Shown piece by piece: positions 45,801 through 54,299 of a stretch of DNA of 57,779 bases. The notes under the pieces were generated by a model. That model was not told where the DNA came from, did no database searches, and saw nothing but the letters and a program-made list of their open reading frames with translations. The stretch covers positions 1 to 57,779 of the forward strand of contig JAPLTV010000050.1 of the NCBI GenBank assembly GCA_026397955.1, written 5' to 3'. Numbering within the stretch: position 1 is the first letter of the stretch; each line of letters starts with the position of its first letter. Position numbers and translations under genes: made by a program. Source of the DNA: Verrucomicrobiota bacterium (GTDB taxonomy: Bacteria; Verrucomicrobiota; Verrucomicrobiia; Opitutales; UBA953).

Positions 45801-45815
45801 GCAAAATCGTAAGAC

Positions 45816-45897
45816 CTAAAGGGAAACTGGAGGCCAGATGATTGGCATGGGCCTTCTATGGCCGCAGCATCCTTCCCGGTTTCCGGTCACCCTTAGA
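45816..45897 (+). repeat. LIR-like long inverted repeat, diverged
   Basis: Arms TAAAGGGAAACTGG and CCGGTTTCCGGTCACCCTTA around GATGATTGGCATGGGCC; more diverged than the other LIR copies. Confidence 0.6.
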
Positions 45898-45917
45898 ATG
45901 CTTTCTCTCTGCCTCGG

Positions 45918-46034
45918 GTAGGGACGTGATTGCCATCACGTCCGTGGGCGGACAGAGTTTGGAACGGTCGAAGATCTCACCCGGCTCATGGCACGTGCGT
46001 ATGCGAACGGCGGCCATGGCAATGGCCGCCCTAC
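45918..46034 (+). repeat. REP-like composite A...B, 117 bp
   Basis: Perfect A (45922-45943) and B (46009-46030) hairpins with outer flanks TGCCTCGG and CCAAGGCA. Confidence 0.85.
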
Positions 46035-46049
46035 CCAAGGCATCCCTAT

Positions 46050-46073
46050 GTCGTGACGCGGTCCCGACCCTAC
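46050..46073 (-). repeat. REP-like hairpin, type H
   Basis: Third copy of the imperfect H hairpin, following an A...B composite exactly as at 23121-23274. Confidence 0.7.
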
Positions 46074-46085
46074 CAACTGGCATCA

Positions 46086-46116
46086 GCCTAACCGCCAACC
46101 GCCTACCGCCCACCGC
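46086..46116 (-). repeat. Heptamer (HEP) array
   Basis: Four units ACCGCCA/ACCGCCT/ACCGCCC, 70 bp upstream of alaS. Confidence 0.7.
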
Positions 46117-46185
46117 TTCCACCCTTCATTTCCCTTCCCTTTTCCCCCGACAGGGGCTTAAAAAGACCCCTTCCATTTTCCGTCC

Positions 46186-48721
46186 ATGACCTCCGCCCAA
46201 GTCCGCCAATCCTTCCTCGATTTCTTCAAATCGAAGCAGCACTCGATCGTCCAGTCGTCGAGCCTGATGCCGGACTCCCCCAACCTGCTCTTCACCAACG
46301 CCGGGATGAACCAGTTCGTCCCGATCTTTCTCGGCCAGACGAAGTGCCCTTACACCCCCGGCCGCGCGGCCGACACCCAGAAGTGCATCCGCGCGGGCGG
46401 TAAGCATAACGACCTCGAGGACGTCGGCCTGGACACCTACCACCACACGTTCTTCGAGATGCTGGGCAACTGGTCCTTCGGCGACTACTTCAAACGCGAG
46501 GCCATCGACTACGCCTGGGAACTCATCACCGAGGTCTGGAAGTTCCCGAAGCACCGCCTCTACGCCACGGTCTACAAGCCCGACAAATCCAAGGGCGACC
46601 CGTCCGAGTTCGACCAGGAAGCCTGGGACGTCTGGGCCGAGAAGTTCCGCGCCGCCGGCCTCGACCCCGAGGTCCATATCGTGAACGGGAATAAGAAGGA
46701 TAATTTCTGGATGATGGGCGAGACCGGCCCCTGCGGTCCTTGCACCGAACTGCACGTCGACCTCACGCCCGAAGGCGACACGAAGGGCACGCTCGTCAAC
46801 GGTAGCGACGCCCGCTGCATGGAGATCTGGAACCTGGTCTTCATCCAGTTCAACGCTAACCCGGACGGCACCTTCAGCCCGCTCCCGGCCCGCCACGTCG
46901 ACACGGGCATGGGCTTCGAACGCGTCGCCGGCATCATGCAGTGCACGAAGAACTTCAAGGACTTCTCCGGCGTGATCTCCAACTACGAGAGCGACGTCTT
47001 CACACGGCATCCAGCCGGGCAACTCGGACCGCAACTACGTTCTCCGCCGCATCCTGCGCCGCGCGGTCCGCTACGGCCGCACGCTCGGCCTGAAGAACGG
47101 CTTCTTCCACCAGCTGGTCGGCGTGCTCGCCGAAACGATGGGCGACGTCTTCCCGGAAATCCGCACCCGCCGCACGGTGGTCGCCGACGTCATCCGCATC
47201 GAAGAAGAATCCTTCAACCGTACCCTCGACAAGGGCATCGCCCTCTTCGAAGACGAGGCCACCAAGCTCAAGGCCGGCGGCGCCATCTCGGGCGCCATCG
47301 CCTTCCGCCTCTACGACGAGCAGGGCTTCCCGCTCGACCTTACCCAGCTCATGGCCCGCGAACGCGGCCTGACCGTCGACGGCGCCGGTTTCGAGAAGCT
47401 GATGGAAGAGCAGCGTAACCGCGCCCGCGCGGCGCAGAAGAAGGAAATCATCACGCTCTCCGACATCGGCTCCGACCACCCGACTACTTTCGTCGGCTAC
47501 GACGCCCTCAGCACGCAGGCTAAGGTCGCCCAGATCGCCAAGATCAAGGACCGCTCCGCCGTCATCCTCGACAAGTCCCCCTGCTACGCCGAGATGGGCG
47601 GCCAGGTCGGCGACGCCGCGATCATCACCCTCGGCGGCCGCCAGTGGCACGTCACCGACACCCAGAAGTCCGGCCAGACTTGGCTCCACTTCCTCGATGG
47701 TGATGACGCTCCGGAGACCGGCGCAACGATTGAGATCGCCGTCGACCAAGCCCGCCGCGACGCCATCCAACGCCACCATACGGTCACACACATCCTGCAC
47801 TGGGCGCTCCATGAGGTCGTCTCCAAGGAAGCCTCCCAGAAGGGTTCCGCCGTCGACCCGACGAAGCTGACCTTCGACTTCAACGGCGCGGCGCTCACGC
47901 TCGGCCAGCTGGCTGACATCGAGAAGCTCGTCAACGAGCGCATCCTCGCTAACGACGCCGTGACGTGGAGCGAAGTCGCCTACGCCTCCGTCAAGGGCCG
48001 CCCGGATATCATGCAGTTCTTCGGCGACAAATACGGCGACTCCGTGCGCGTCGTGCAGGTCGGCGGCAAGGCCGCTTCCCTCAACGGCTGGTCGATGGAA
48101 CTCTGCGCGGGCACGCACGTCCGCCACACGGGCGAGATTGGCCTCTTCCGCATCGTCGGCGAAAACGCCATCGCTGCGGGCGTCCGCCGCATCGAAGCCG
48201 TCGCCGGCCTCGCCTCCTACGAACGTGCGAAGTCCGAAGCCGAGCTGCTGAAGGCGCTCGCCTCTTCGACCAACACGCCCATCGCCGACCTCGCCAAGCG
48301 CCTCGAGCAGATCATGGAGCAGAGCTCCGCACTCGAGAAGAAGCTCAAAGTCTACCGCGATAAGGAATCCTCGCAGCTCGCCGATACCCTCGCCGCTAAG
48401 GCAAGCGACCGCGCGGGCCTGAAATACGTCATCGCCCAGGTCAGCGCCGAGACGCCGAACGATCTCCGTGACCTCGGCGCCAAGGTAGCCGGCAAGGTCG
48501 GCCCTTCCGCCGTCGTCGTCCTTGCCGCCGTCTTCGGCGACAAGGTATCTCTCGTGGCCAACTGCGGTCCGGACGCCGTCAAGGCAGGCAAGGCCGCCGG
48601 CAAGATCGTCACCGACGCCTGCGGTAAGCTCGGCGGCAAGGGTGGCGGCAAGCCCGACGCCGCGATGGGCGGTGGTACCGACGTCTCCAAGGTCGCCGAA
48701 GCCTTGGGTAGTGTTGTGTAA
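46186..48721 (+). pseudogene. alaS: alaS, alanyl-tRNA synthetase, interrupted by a gap with frameshift
   Basis: The start at 46186 gives a normal AlaRS N-terminus ([20 protein letters not shown]; class II core [27 protein letters not shown]) up to SNYESDVFT near 47004. The homologous frame then resumes at 47006 in another phase with [20 protein letters not shown] and continues to 48721: editing-domain HTVTHIL and CAGTH metal ligands, and a Gly-rich DHHA1 end. The roughly 35-45 residues that normally link these parts (the RVIADHIR-type helix) are absent, so more than one base is missing. AlaRS is essential; an assembly or sequencing defect is the likeliest cause, with a true pseudogene beside another copy as alternative. 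The broken frames are 46186-47418 and one entering by 47123. Confidence 0.85.
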
Positions 48722-48743
48722 GAAACGTAAACGTCCCGAAAGA

Positions 48744-48776
48744 AGGGCTGAATCGACTTATCGATTCAGCCCTCTT
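48744..48776 (+). terminator. Hairpin of two facing dodecamer units after alaS
   Basis: Thirteen-bp perfect stem AGGGCTGAATCGA (48744-48756) / TCGATTCAGCCCT (48761-48773), loop CTTA, then CTCTTC with few T. It may act as a terminator; it is also exactly one DOD unit in each orientation. Confidence 0.5.
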
Positions 48777-48793
48777 CATTTCCCCTGCCTCGG

Positions 48794-48909
48794 GTAGGGA
48801 CGTGATTGCCATCACGTCCGTGGGCGGACGGACATTAGAGGGTCGGCGATTCTGCCCGGCTCATGGCACGCGCCAAGGCGAACGGCGGCCATGGCAATGG
48901 CCGCCCTAC
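48794..48909 (+). repeat. REP-like composite A...B, 116 bp
   Basis: Perfect A (48798-48819) and B (48884-48905) hairpins, outer flanks TGCCTCGG and CGAGGCA. Confidence 0.85.
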
Positions 48910-48923
48910 CCGAGGCAGGGCGC

Positions 48924-49055
48924 TCAAAGGGAGACCGGAAACCGGATGATCTCGCTTCGGGTGGCAGGTGGCAGCCCCGGGTGGCAGGTGGCGGGACTTT
49001 TCAATTCAGCCCTCAACACAGTCCTCAACACAGTCCTCTACTCAGTCCTCCGTCA
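48924..49055 (+). repeat. Half LIR, GTR tract and dodecamer array
   Basis: Half LIR (48924-48951), GGTGGCAGGTGGCAGCCCC tract (48955-48993), then DOD units with CAACACAGTCCT (49003-49055). This module train lies upstream of the gene at 49110. Confidence 0.7.
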
Positions 49056-49109
49056 TCTGGCTCACTCCTCTCATTGCCTCCGGCCCTCTGGGCCTCTATT
49101 CCTCGACTC

Positions 49110-49802
49110 ATGCGCTTCCTCGCCATCCTGCTCCTGCTCCCGCTGATGCTCAACGCGGCAACCACCGGCACCAAGACCCACGTCAAGATGCAGGTCGACG
49201 CCGATCACCTCTCCCTCCCGGTCTCGATCTCAATCAAGGGTAAGGATCGCACCGCGGTCGACGCCCGCCTCGATGCCATCCGCAAGGAACTTGAGAAACG
49301 TTTCGCCGACCAACCGGGCTGGGAACTTCGCGAAATCTCCTCCGAGTTCGCCCACGCCGAAGCGAAGTCGTACGTCTCGCGAGCCAACAATGGCAGCAAA
49401 CTCTTCGGCGACGATGAGGCCGACAAAGGTGACGTCACCTATGTCGCCAGCGCGCGCTGGGAACTGCACACCGAAGCCGACAAGGGACTGAAGGGCTTGG
49501 AAATCCTACGCACCAAAGCCTCCGACCTCGTGAAGGCGAAAAATGACGACGAGAAGCAGGTCGTCGGTAATCCGGAGTACGTGCTGACCAATCCCCAGGA
49601 CTATCGCAACGAACTGCTCGACCAGATCAAAAACGATTTCGAAGAAGCGAAGAAGCACCTGCCTGAAGGCCAGTGGACGCTCGAAATCGCCAGCCTCGCC
49701 CAGACCGTCGACGTCGTCGCCCTTGGCGGCAAGCGCTTCGAGGTCAGCCTCGCCTACCGGATGGCTTTCGTCACGCCGAAGCCTGAAAAGGCCACGAAAT
49801 AA
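49110..49802 (+). CDS. Exported hypothetical protein, 230 residues
   Basis: Family not recognised with confidence. It has a signal peptide (MRFLAILLLLPLMLNAA), then a soluble alpha/beta domain with a heptad-like stretch AVDARLDAIRKELEKRF (about 48-65), an acidic middle and a conserved-looking end FEVSLAYRMAFVT. The layout distantly recalls SIMPL/DUF541 periplasmic proteins, but no defining motif is seen. The ATG at 49110 was chosen because upstream in-frame starts translate repeat DNA. It lies 65 bp upstream of nadK on the same strand. Confidence 0.7.
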   Translation: MRFLAILLLLPLMLNAATTGTKTHVKMQVDADHLSLPVSISIKGKDRTAVDARLDAIRKELEKRFADQPGWELREISSEFAHAEAKSYVSRANNGSKLFGDDEADKGDVTYVASARWELHTEADKGLKGLEILRTKASDLVKAKNDDEKQVVGNPEYVLTNPQDYRNELLDQIKNDFEEAKKHLPEGQWTLEIASLAQTVDVVALGGKRFEVSLAYRMAFVTPKPEKATK

Positions 49803-49867
49803 GGCCTTTAAGGCCGGAAGCCCCGGCTTGTCCTTGCCCTTCCCTGAAGGGCGCCTAGTCGTCATTC

Positions 49868-50680
49868 ATGGCCATCCGCCGCCTCACGCTCGTCGTCAAT
49901 CGCACCAAGCCCGGTGTGGATGATATCGTGCGTTCGGTCCAGGAGGCCGCCCAGAAAGCCGGCGTGACCCTCACGGTCGCCGACGGCTGGCCCGTGAGCC
50001 GCGCCACCCTCCAGGGTGCCGACGCTTGCGGCGTGGTCGGCGGCGACGGCACCTTCCTCGGCGTGGCCGAGGCCGCTGCGCTCGAAGGCGTGCCGCTCTT
50101 CGGGATTAACCGCGGCAAGCTCGGCTTCCTCGCCGCCTACCCGAGCGAAGACGTCGGCGCTTCGCTCCAGTCCATTCTCTCCGGCGACTTCCGCGTCGAG
50201 AAACGCGCGCTCCTCGAGATTCGCTTCGCCGACGGCAGCTTCACCCTGGCGCTGAACGACCTCGTCATCAAGACGCGCGACGTCTTCCGCATGGGCCGCT
50301 TCTCGGTGCTCGCCGATGGCGCCCGCGTGAACGAATACCGCGCCGACGGCCTCATCCTCGCCTCCCCCACGGGCACCTCGGCCTATAACCTCGCCGCCGG
50401 CGGCCCGCTCGTCGACCCCGCCGCCTCGGTCCTCGTCCTGACCCCGATCTGCGCGCACACGCTCTCGAATCGCTCGGTCATCTTCGACGGCGAGACCGAA
50501 CTCGAGATCCGCAGCGAAGACAGCGCCCAGCTCGGACTCTCGGTCGACGGCCGCGAGACCCTCGAAGCCCAGAGTCGGCTCCCCCTCATCATCCGCACCG
50601 CCAAGGTCCAGCTCGCCCTCCTGCGTCCGAAATCGCTCACCCATTTCGACGTCCTGCGTAGTAAGCTGAAGTGGTCGTAA
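49868..50680 (+). CDS. nadK: NAD kinase
   Basis: A 270-residue cytoplasmic enzyme making NADP+ from NAD+ and ATP or polyphosphate. Hallmarks: GGDGTFL at 58-64 with catalytic Asp60, INRGKLGFLA near 104-113, LNDLVI, the ribose and adenine-binding SPTGTSAYNLAAGGPLV, and TPICAHTLSNRSVI. The length and order match the family. It may be co-transcribed with the exported protein gene just upstream. Confidence 0.95.
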   Translation: MAIRRLTLVVNRTKPGVDDIVRSVQEAAQKAGVTLTVADGWPVSRATLQGADACGVVGGDGTFLGVAEAAALEGVPLFGINRGKLGFLAAYPSEDVGASLQSILSGDFRVEKRALLEIRFADGSFTLALNDLVIKTRDVFRMGRFSVLADGARVNEYRADGLILASPTGTSAYNLAAGGPLVDPAASVLVLTPICAHTLSNRSVIFDGETELEIRSEDSAQLGLSVDGRETLEAQSRLPLIIRTAKVQLALLRPKSLTHFDVLRSKLKWS

Positions 50681-50744
50681 ACGAGGGGGCAAGCTGGCAC
50701 GGGGGCACGGTGACACGGGGAAAGCAACCCACCTGCAGCCTAAG

Positions 50745-50770
50745 GTAGGGTTGAGCACCCTCGCTCAACC
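50745..50770 (+). repeat. REP-like hairpin, type J
   Basis: GTAG plus GGTTGAGC/GCTCAACC with six-base loop; only copy of this stem, abutting the composite at 50772. Confidence 0.75.
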
Positions 50771-50771
50771 G

Positions 50772-50887
50772 GTAGGGACGTGATTGCCATCACGTCCGTG
50801 GGCGGACGGAGCTTAGACGGTCGGTAATCATGCCCGGCTCATGGCACGTACAGCTGCGGACGGCGGCCATGGCAATGGCCGCCCTAC
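50772..50887 (+). repeat. REP-like composite A...B, 116 bp
   Basis: Perfect A (50776-50797) and B (50862-50883) hairpins, central TGCCCGGCTCATGGCACGT as at 48794. Confidence 0.85.
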
Positions 50888-50913
50888 CCAAGACACGGCC
50901 GCCCTGCGGCGGC

Positions 50914-50944
50914 CTAGCCCCAGCCCTAGCCCTATCCCTAGCCC
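50914..50944 (+). repeat. Hexamer tandem repeat CCCTAG
   Basis: About five units of CCCTAG/CCCCAG/CCCTAT, 56 bp before the ABC-F start. Confidence 0.75.
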
Positions 50945-50999
50945 AATCTGCCCCCTTTCTCTTGCCCTTCCGCCTTCCCGCCTCTTTAACGCCCTTTCG

Positions 51000-52859
51000 A
51001 TGCTGACGATTGCCAACCTTTCCAAGTCCTACGGGCCCCGCACCTTATTCGCGGAGGTCTCGCTGAATATTGCCCGGACGGACCGCCTCGGACTCGTCGG
51101 CGCCAATGGGGCCGGCAAGTCGACGCTCTTCAACATCATCCTCGGCAAGGACCAGCCTGACGAAGGCCTCATCGAGTGGGAACGCGGCGCAAACTTCGGC
51201 TTCCTTCCCCAGGAAAGCGCCCCGGCCGGCGACGAGACAATTCTCCAAATCGCCACCAGCGGCGGTAAGCTCGAGCCCGAGAACGACGACGACTGGGATA
51301 TCGACTATACCCTTGAACCGCGTGCGAAGAAAATCCTCGCTGGCCTCGGCTTCCGCGAGAGCGACCATGAGAAGGTAGCCAAAACCTTCTCCGGCGGCTG
51401 GGTAATGCGCGCGCACCTCGCCCGCCTCCTGGTCAGCGAGCCCACGCTCCTGTTGCTCGACGAACCGACCAATCACCTCGACCTTGAAGCCCTACTCTGG
51501 TTCCAGGATTACCTGACGCGCTACCCGGGCGGCCTCGTCGTCATCTCGCACGACCGTGCCTTCCTCAACGCGCTTTGCACCGGCACGATCGAACTCCGTG
51601 CCCAGCGCCTCCATTGCTATAACGGCAACTACGACGACTTCATCCTCGAGCGCGTGGCCCGCAAGGATCGCCAGCAGGCGATGTTCAAGAACCAGCAGCG
51701 CGAGATCGCGCACCTCCAGACGTTCGTCGACCGTTTCGGCGCCAAGGCCTCCATGGCCTCTCGCGCGAAATCCAAGGAAAAGCAGATCGCCCGCCTCGAG
51801 GAAGTCGCGATCGACGAGCCCGAGGACGACCTGAAGAAGATCCAATTCCGCTTCCCGCAGCCCCCGCGCTCCGGCCTGAAGGTCATGAAGCTCGAGCACG
51901 TCCAGCAGGCCTACGGCGAGCACGTCGTCTATAAGGACCTTAATTTCGAATGTGAACGCGGCCAGCGGACGGTGCTCGTCGGCCCCAACGGCGCCGGCAA
52001 GTCCACCCTCCTCAAGATCCTCGCCGGCGTCATCCCGATCAATGGCGGCGTGCGCGAGGAAGGCGGTAACGTCATTACCGGCTACTTCGCCCAGAACCGC
52101 GTCGACAACCTCAACCCGAAGCTGACCGTCCTCGAGAACGTGATGGAACTCCGCACCACGGAGAACGGCCTCACCGAACAGCAGGCCCGCGGCATGCTCG
52201 GCACGTTCCTTTTCCGCAAGGACGACGTGAATAAGCGCGTCTCGGTTCTTTCGGGTGGTGAGAAATCCCGCCTCGCCCTGGTGAAACTGATGATCAATCC
52301 GCCGAACTTCCTCCTCATGGACGAACCGACGACGCACCTCGACATCATGTCGATCGACGCGCTCATCGCCGCCCTGAAGAACTACGAAGGCACGCTCTAC
52401 TTCGTGAGCCACGACGTGCACTTCATCCGCGAGATCGCCAAGACCGTCCTGCATGTGCACTCTGGCCGCCTCACGAGTTACGCCGGCGACTACGCCTACT
52501 ACCTCGAGAAGTCCAAGTCCGGCAACGAGCGCGCCGCGCTCACCGCCGGCTTCACCGACGCCCGCCCGAAGCAGGAAGAAGCCGCGAAGGTCGAAAAGCC
52601 GAAGGCGCCCGCGAAACCCTCCGCTTCGGACATCCGTAAGCTGAAGGCCGATGTCACGAAGTGTGAACAGCAGGTCTCGGAACTGGAAGCCAAGCAGGCC
52701 CAGATCACCGCTGAACTCGCCGACCCGGCCACTTACACCGGTGGCGTGAACCTCCCCCAATTGAACGCCCGCCTCCGCGATACTATCAACGCCCTGCAGA
52801 CCGCCACCGCCGCCTGGGAACAGGCCGCGCAGAAGCTCAGCGAGGCAGAGGGCGCCTGA
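51000..52859 (+). CDS. ABC-F family ATPase (ribosome-associated type)
   Basis: A 619-residue protein with two ABC domains and no membrane segments. Domain 1: Walker A GANGAGKST (34-42), signature FSGGWVMRAHLA, Walker B LLLLDEPTNHLD. Domain 2: Walker A GPNGAGKST, signature LSGGEKSRLAL, Walker B FLLMDEPTTHLD. A basic interdomain linker rich in Arg/Lys/Glu lies between, and a C-terminal coiled coil (DIRKLKADVTKCEQQVSELE onward) follows. ABC-F proteins act on the ribosome in translation or resistance; subfamily (Uup-, YdiF- or Ettd-like) cannot be fixed. The ATG at 51000 is preferred to one at 50841, which would translate REP-like DNA. Confidence 0.9.
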   Translation: MLTIANLSKSYGPRTLFAEVSLNIARTDRLGLVGANGAGKSTLFNIILGKDQPDEGLIEWERGANFGFLPQESAPAGDETILQIATSGGKLEPENDDDWDIDYTLEPRAKKILAGLGFRESDHEKVAKTFSGGWVMRAHLARLLVSEPTLLLLDEPTNHLDLEALLWFQDYLTRYPGGLVVISHDRAFLNALCTGTIELRAQRLHCYNGNYDDFILERVARKDRQQAMFKNQQREIAHLQTFVDRFGAKASMASRAKSKEKQIARLEEVAIDEPEDDLKKIQFRFPQPPRSGLKVMKLEHVQQAYGEHVVYKDLNFECERGQRTVLVGPNGAGKSTLLKILAGVIPINGGVREEGGNVITGYFAQNRVDNLNPKLTVLENVMELRTTENGLTEQQARGMLGTFLFRKDDVNKRVSVLSGGEKSRLALVKLMINPPNFLLMDEPTTHLDIMSIDALIAALKNYEGTLYFVSHDVHFIREIAKTVLHVHSGRLTSYAGDYAYYLEKSKSGNERAALTAGFTDARPKQEEAAKVEKPKAPAKPSASDIRKLKADVTKCEQQVSELEAKQAQITAELADPATYTGGVNLPQLNARLRDTINALQTATAAWEQAAQKLSEAEGA

Positions 52860-52874
52860 ACCCGTCTCCTCAGC

Positions 52875-53900
52875 GTGCTTGCCCTCCTGGCCGCCGCCGT
52901 CCCCGCCGCCTTCGGCCATACCGCCGGCGAAGAAATGGCCAAGTCCGCCAATGCCTTCCTCGGCTCGCTCAACGAGACCCAGCGCGCCAAGGCGACCTTC
53001 AAGTTCGACGACGCTGAACGCACCCACTGGATCTTCGTCCCGGCCGTCCGCCTCGGTCTGCCGATCAAGGAAATGAATCCCGGCCAGCGCCATTTCGCCC
53101 AGGCCCTCCTCTCCGTCTCCCTCAGCCAGCGCGGCCACATGAAGGTCGAGTCCGTCATGGCCCTCGAGTACCTCCTCTTCCTCATCGAAGAAGGCAAGGG
53201 CGCCAACAAGCGCGACGCCGAGAACTACTTCGTGTCGATCTTCGGCAAGCCTGACGCGCATGGCACCTGGGGCTTCCGCTGGGAAGGCCACCACTGCTCG
53301 CAGAACTTCACGATCGTCGACGGCGTGCTCGTCAGCTCGACGCCTTCCTTCCTCGGCACCAACCCGGGCCAGGTGAAGTCTGACACCACCCACGTCGGCG
53401 ACACGATGCCTGGCCTCGTCGGCTTCGAGCTCCTCGACGCCGAAGACGCCGCCGGCCGCAATCTCGCCAAGTCCCTCACCGCCGAGCAGAAGAAGACCGG
53501 CTTCATCCCCGGCGAAACTCCGAAGGATGTCATCACCGGCAATAAGCAGAAGGCCGACGGCATCATCAAGCATAAGGGTATCGCCTTCTCGGCCCTCACC
53601 GCCGAACAGAAGAAACTGGCCGGTACGATTATCGCCGAATACGTCGGTCGCGCCCGCGCCGACTTCGCCGTACAGGAAATGGTGGCCATCTCCAAGACCC
53701 CGGAAGACCAGCTCTTCTTCGGCTACAACGGCGGCACGGAAGCCGGCCAGGCCCACTACTACAGCATCCAGGGCCCGACCTTCCTCCTCGAGTTCGCCAA
53801 CTTCCAGAACGGCGCCAACCACGTCCACGCCTCCTGGCGCGACCTGAAGAAGGACTTCGGTTACGATCCGCTCGCCGAGCACGCCAAGACCCACAAGTAA
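52875..53900 (+). CDS. Exported DUF3500 protein
   Basis: A 341-residue protein starting at GTG 52875, 15 bp after the ABC-F stop in the same frame; no other start exists. The hydrophobic LALLAAAVPAAFG is a signal-like core but lacks the usual basic start; the preceding codons (TRLLS) would supply it, so an unconventional start is possible. DUF3500 features include FRWEGHHCSQNFTIVDG (about 133-149), STPSFLGTNPGQV and a C-terminal GAQHYYSIQGPTFLLE-like segment (here GQAHYY). Family function is unknown. It is probably in one transcript with the ABC-F gene and ends in a strong terminator. Confidence 0.85.
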   Translation: MLALLAAAVPAAFGHTAGEEMAKSANAFLGSLNETQRAKATFKFDDAERTHWIFVPAVRLGLPIKEMNPGQRHFAQALLSVSLSQRGHMKVESVMALEYLLFLIEEGKGANKRDAENYFVSIFGKPDAHGTWGFRWEGHHCSQNFTIVDGVLVSSTPSFLGTNPGQVKSDTTHVGDTMPGLVGFELLDAEDAAGRNLAKSLTAEQKKTGFIPGETPKDVITGNKQKADGIIKHKGIAFSALTAEQKKLAGTIIAEYVGRARADFAVQEMVAISKTPEDQLFFGYNGGTEAGQAHYYSIQGPTFLLEFANFQNGANHVHASWRDLKKDFGYDPLAEHAKTHK

Positions 53901-53921
53901 GCCTGACTCAGGGCTTCAAAC

Positions 53922-53947
53922 AAAACCCCGGGCGACCGGGGTTTTTT
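53922..53947 (+). terminator. Rho-independent terminator after the DUF3500 gene
   Basis: Ten-bp stem AAAACCCCGG/CCGGGGTTTT, loop GCGA, T run. Confidence 0.93.
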
Positions 53948-54009
53948 ATTGGGCGACCTGACGGTCGCCTGGGGATCTGCTGGCATGGTGAACTGCTGCG
54001 ATGCCTTGG

Positions 54010-54125
54010 GTAGGGACGTGATTGCCATCACGTCCGTGGGCGGACGGAAGTCGTAGGGTCGATAAACTTGCCCGGCTCAACGCACGTGCCGCTGCGAACG
54101 GCGGCCATGGCAATGGCCGCCCTAC
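54010..54125 (+). repeat. REP-like composite A...B, 116 bp (tandem copy 1)
   Basis: Perfect A (54014-54035) and B (54100-54121) hairpins. Its spacer is nearly identical to that of the next copy. Confidence 0.88.
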
Positions 54126-54138
54126 CCGAGACATCACG

Positions 54139-54176
54139 CTCAAAGGGAAACCGGAGACCGGATAATTAGCTGGGGC
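54139..54176 (+). repeat. Half LIR element
   Basis: CAAAGGGAAACCGG ... GATAATTAGCTGGGG, between the two composite copies. Confidence 0.6.
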
Positions 54177-54181
54177 CTAAG

Positions 54182-54297
54182 GTAGGGACGTGATTGCCAT
54201 CACGTCCGTGGGCGGACGGAAGTCGTAGGGTCGATAAACTTGCCCGGCTCAACGCGCATGTCGCTGCGAACGGCGGCCATGGCAATGGCCGCCCTAC
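54182..54297 (+). repeat. REP-like composite A...B, 116 bp (tandem copy 2)
   Basis: Starts 172 bp after copy 1 and shares its spacer (AGTCGTAGGGTCGATAAACT). It ends two bases before the stop codon of the minus-strand gene at 54300. Confidence 0.88.
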
Positions 54298-54299
54298 CC

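Noticed and set aside
46186-48721. Programmed frameshift in alaS
   Set aside because: No slippery sequence is visible at 47000-47006 and a conserved segment is missing, which frameshifting cannot restore.
51492-53894. Minus-strand open frame of 800 codons
   Set aside because: Spans the antisense of two well-supported genes (ABC-F and DUF3500); low-complexity Glu/Gly/Leu composition.
21477-54297. tRNA or other structured RNA genes among the intergenic hairpins
   Set aside because: No cloverleaf, T-loop motif or rRNA-like sequence was found; the hairpins are simple stem-loops.
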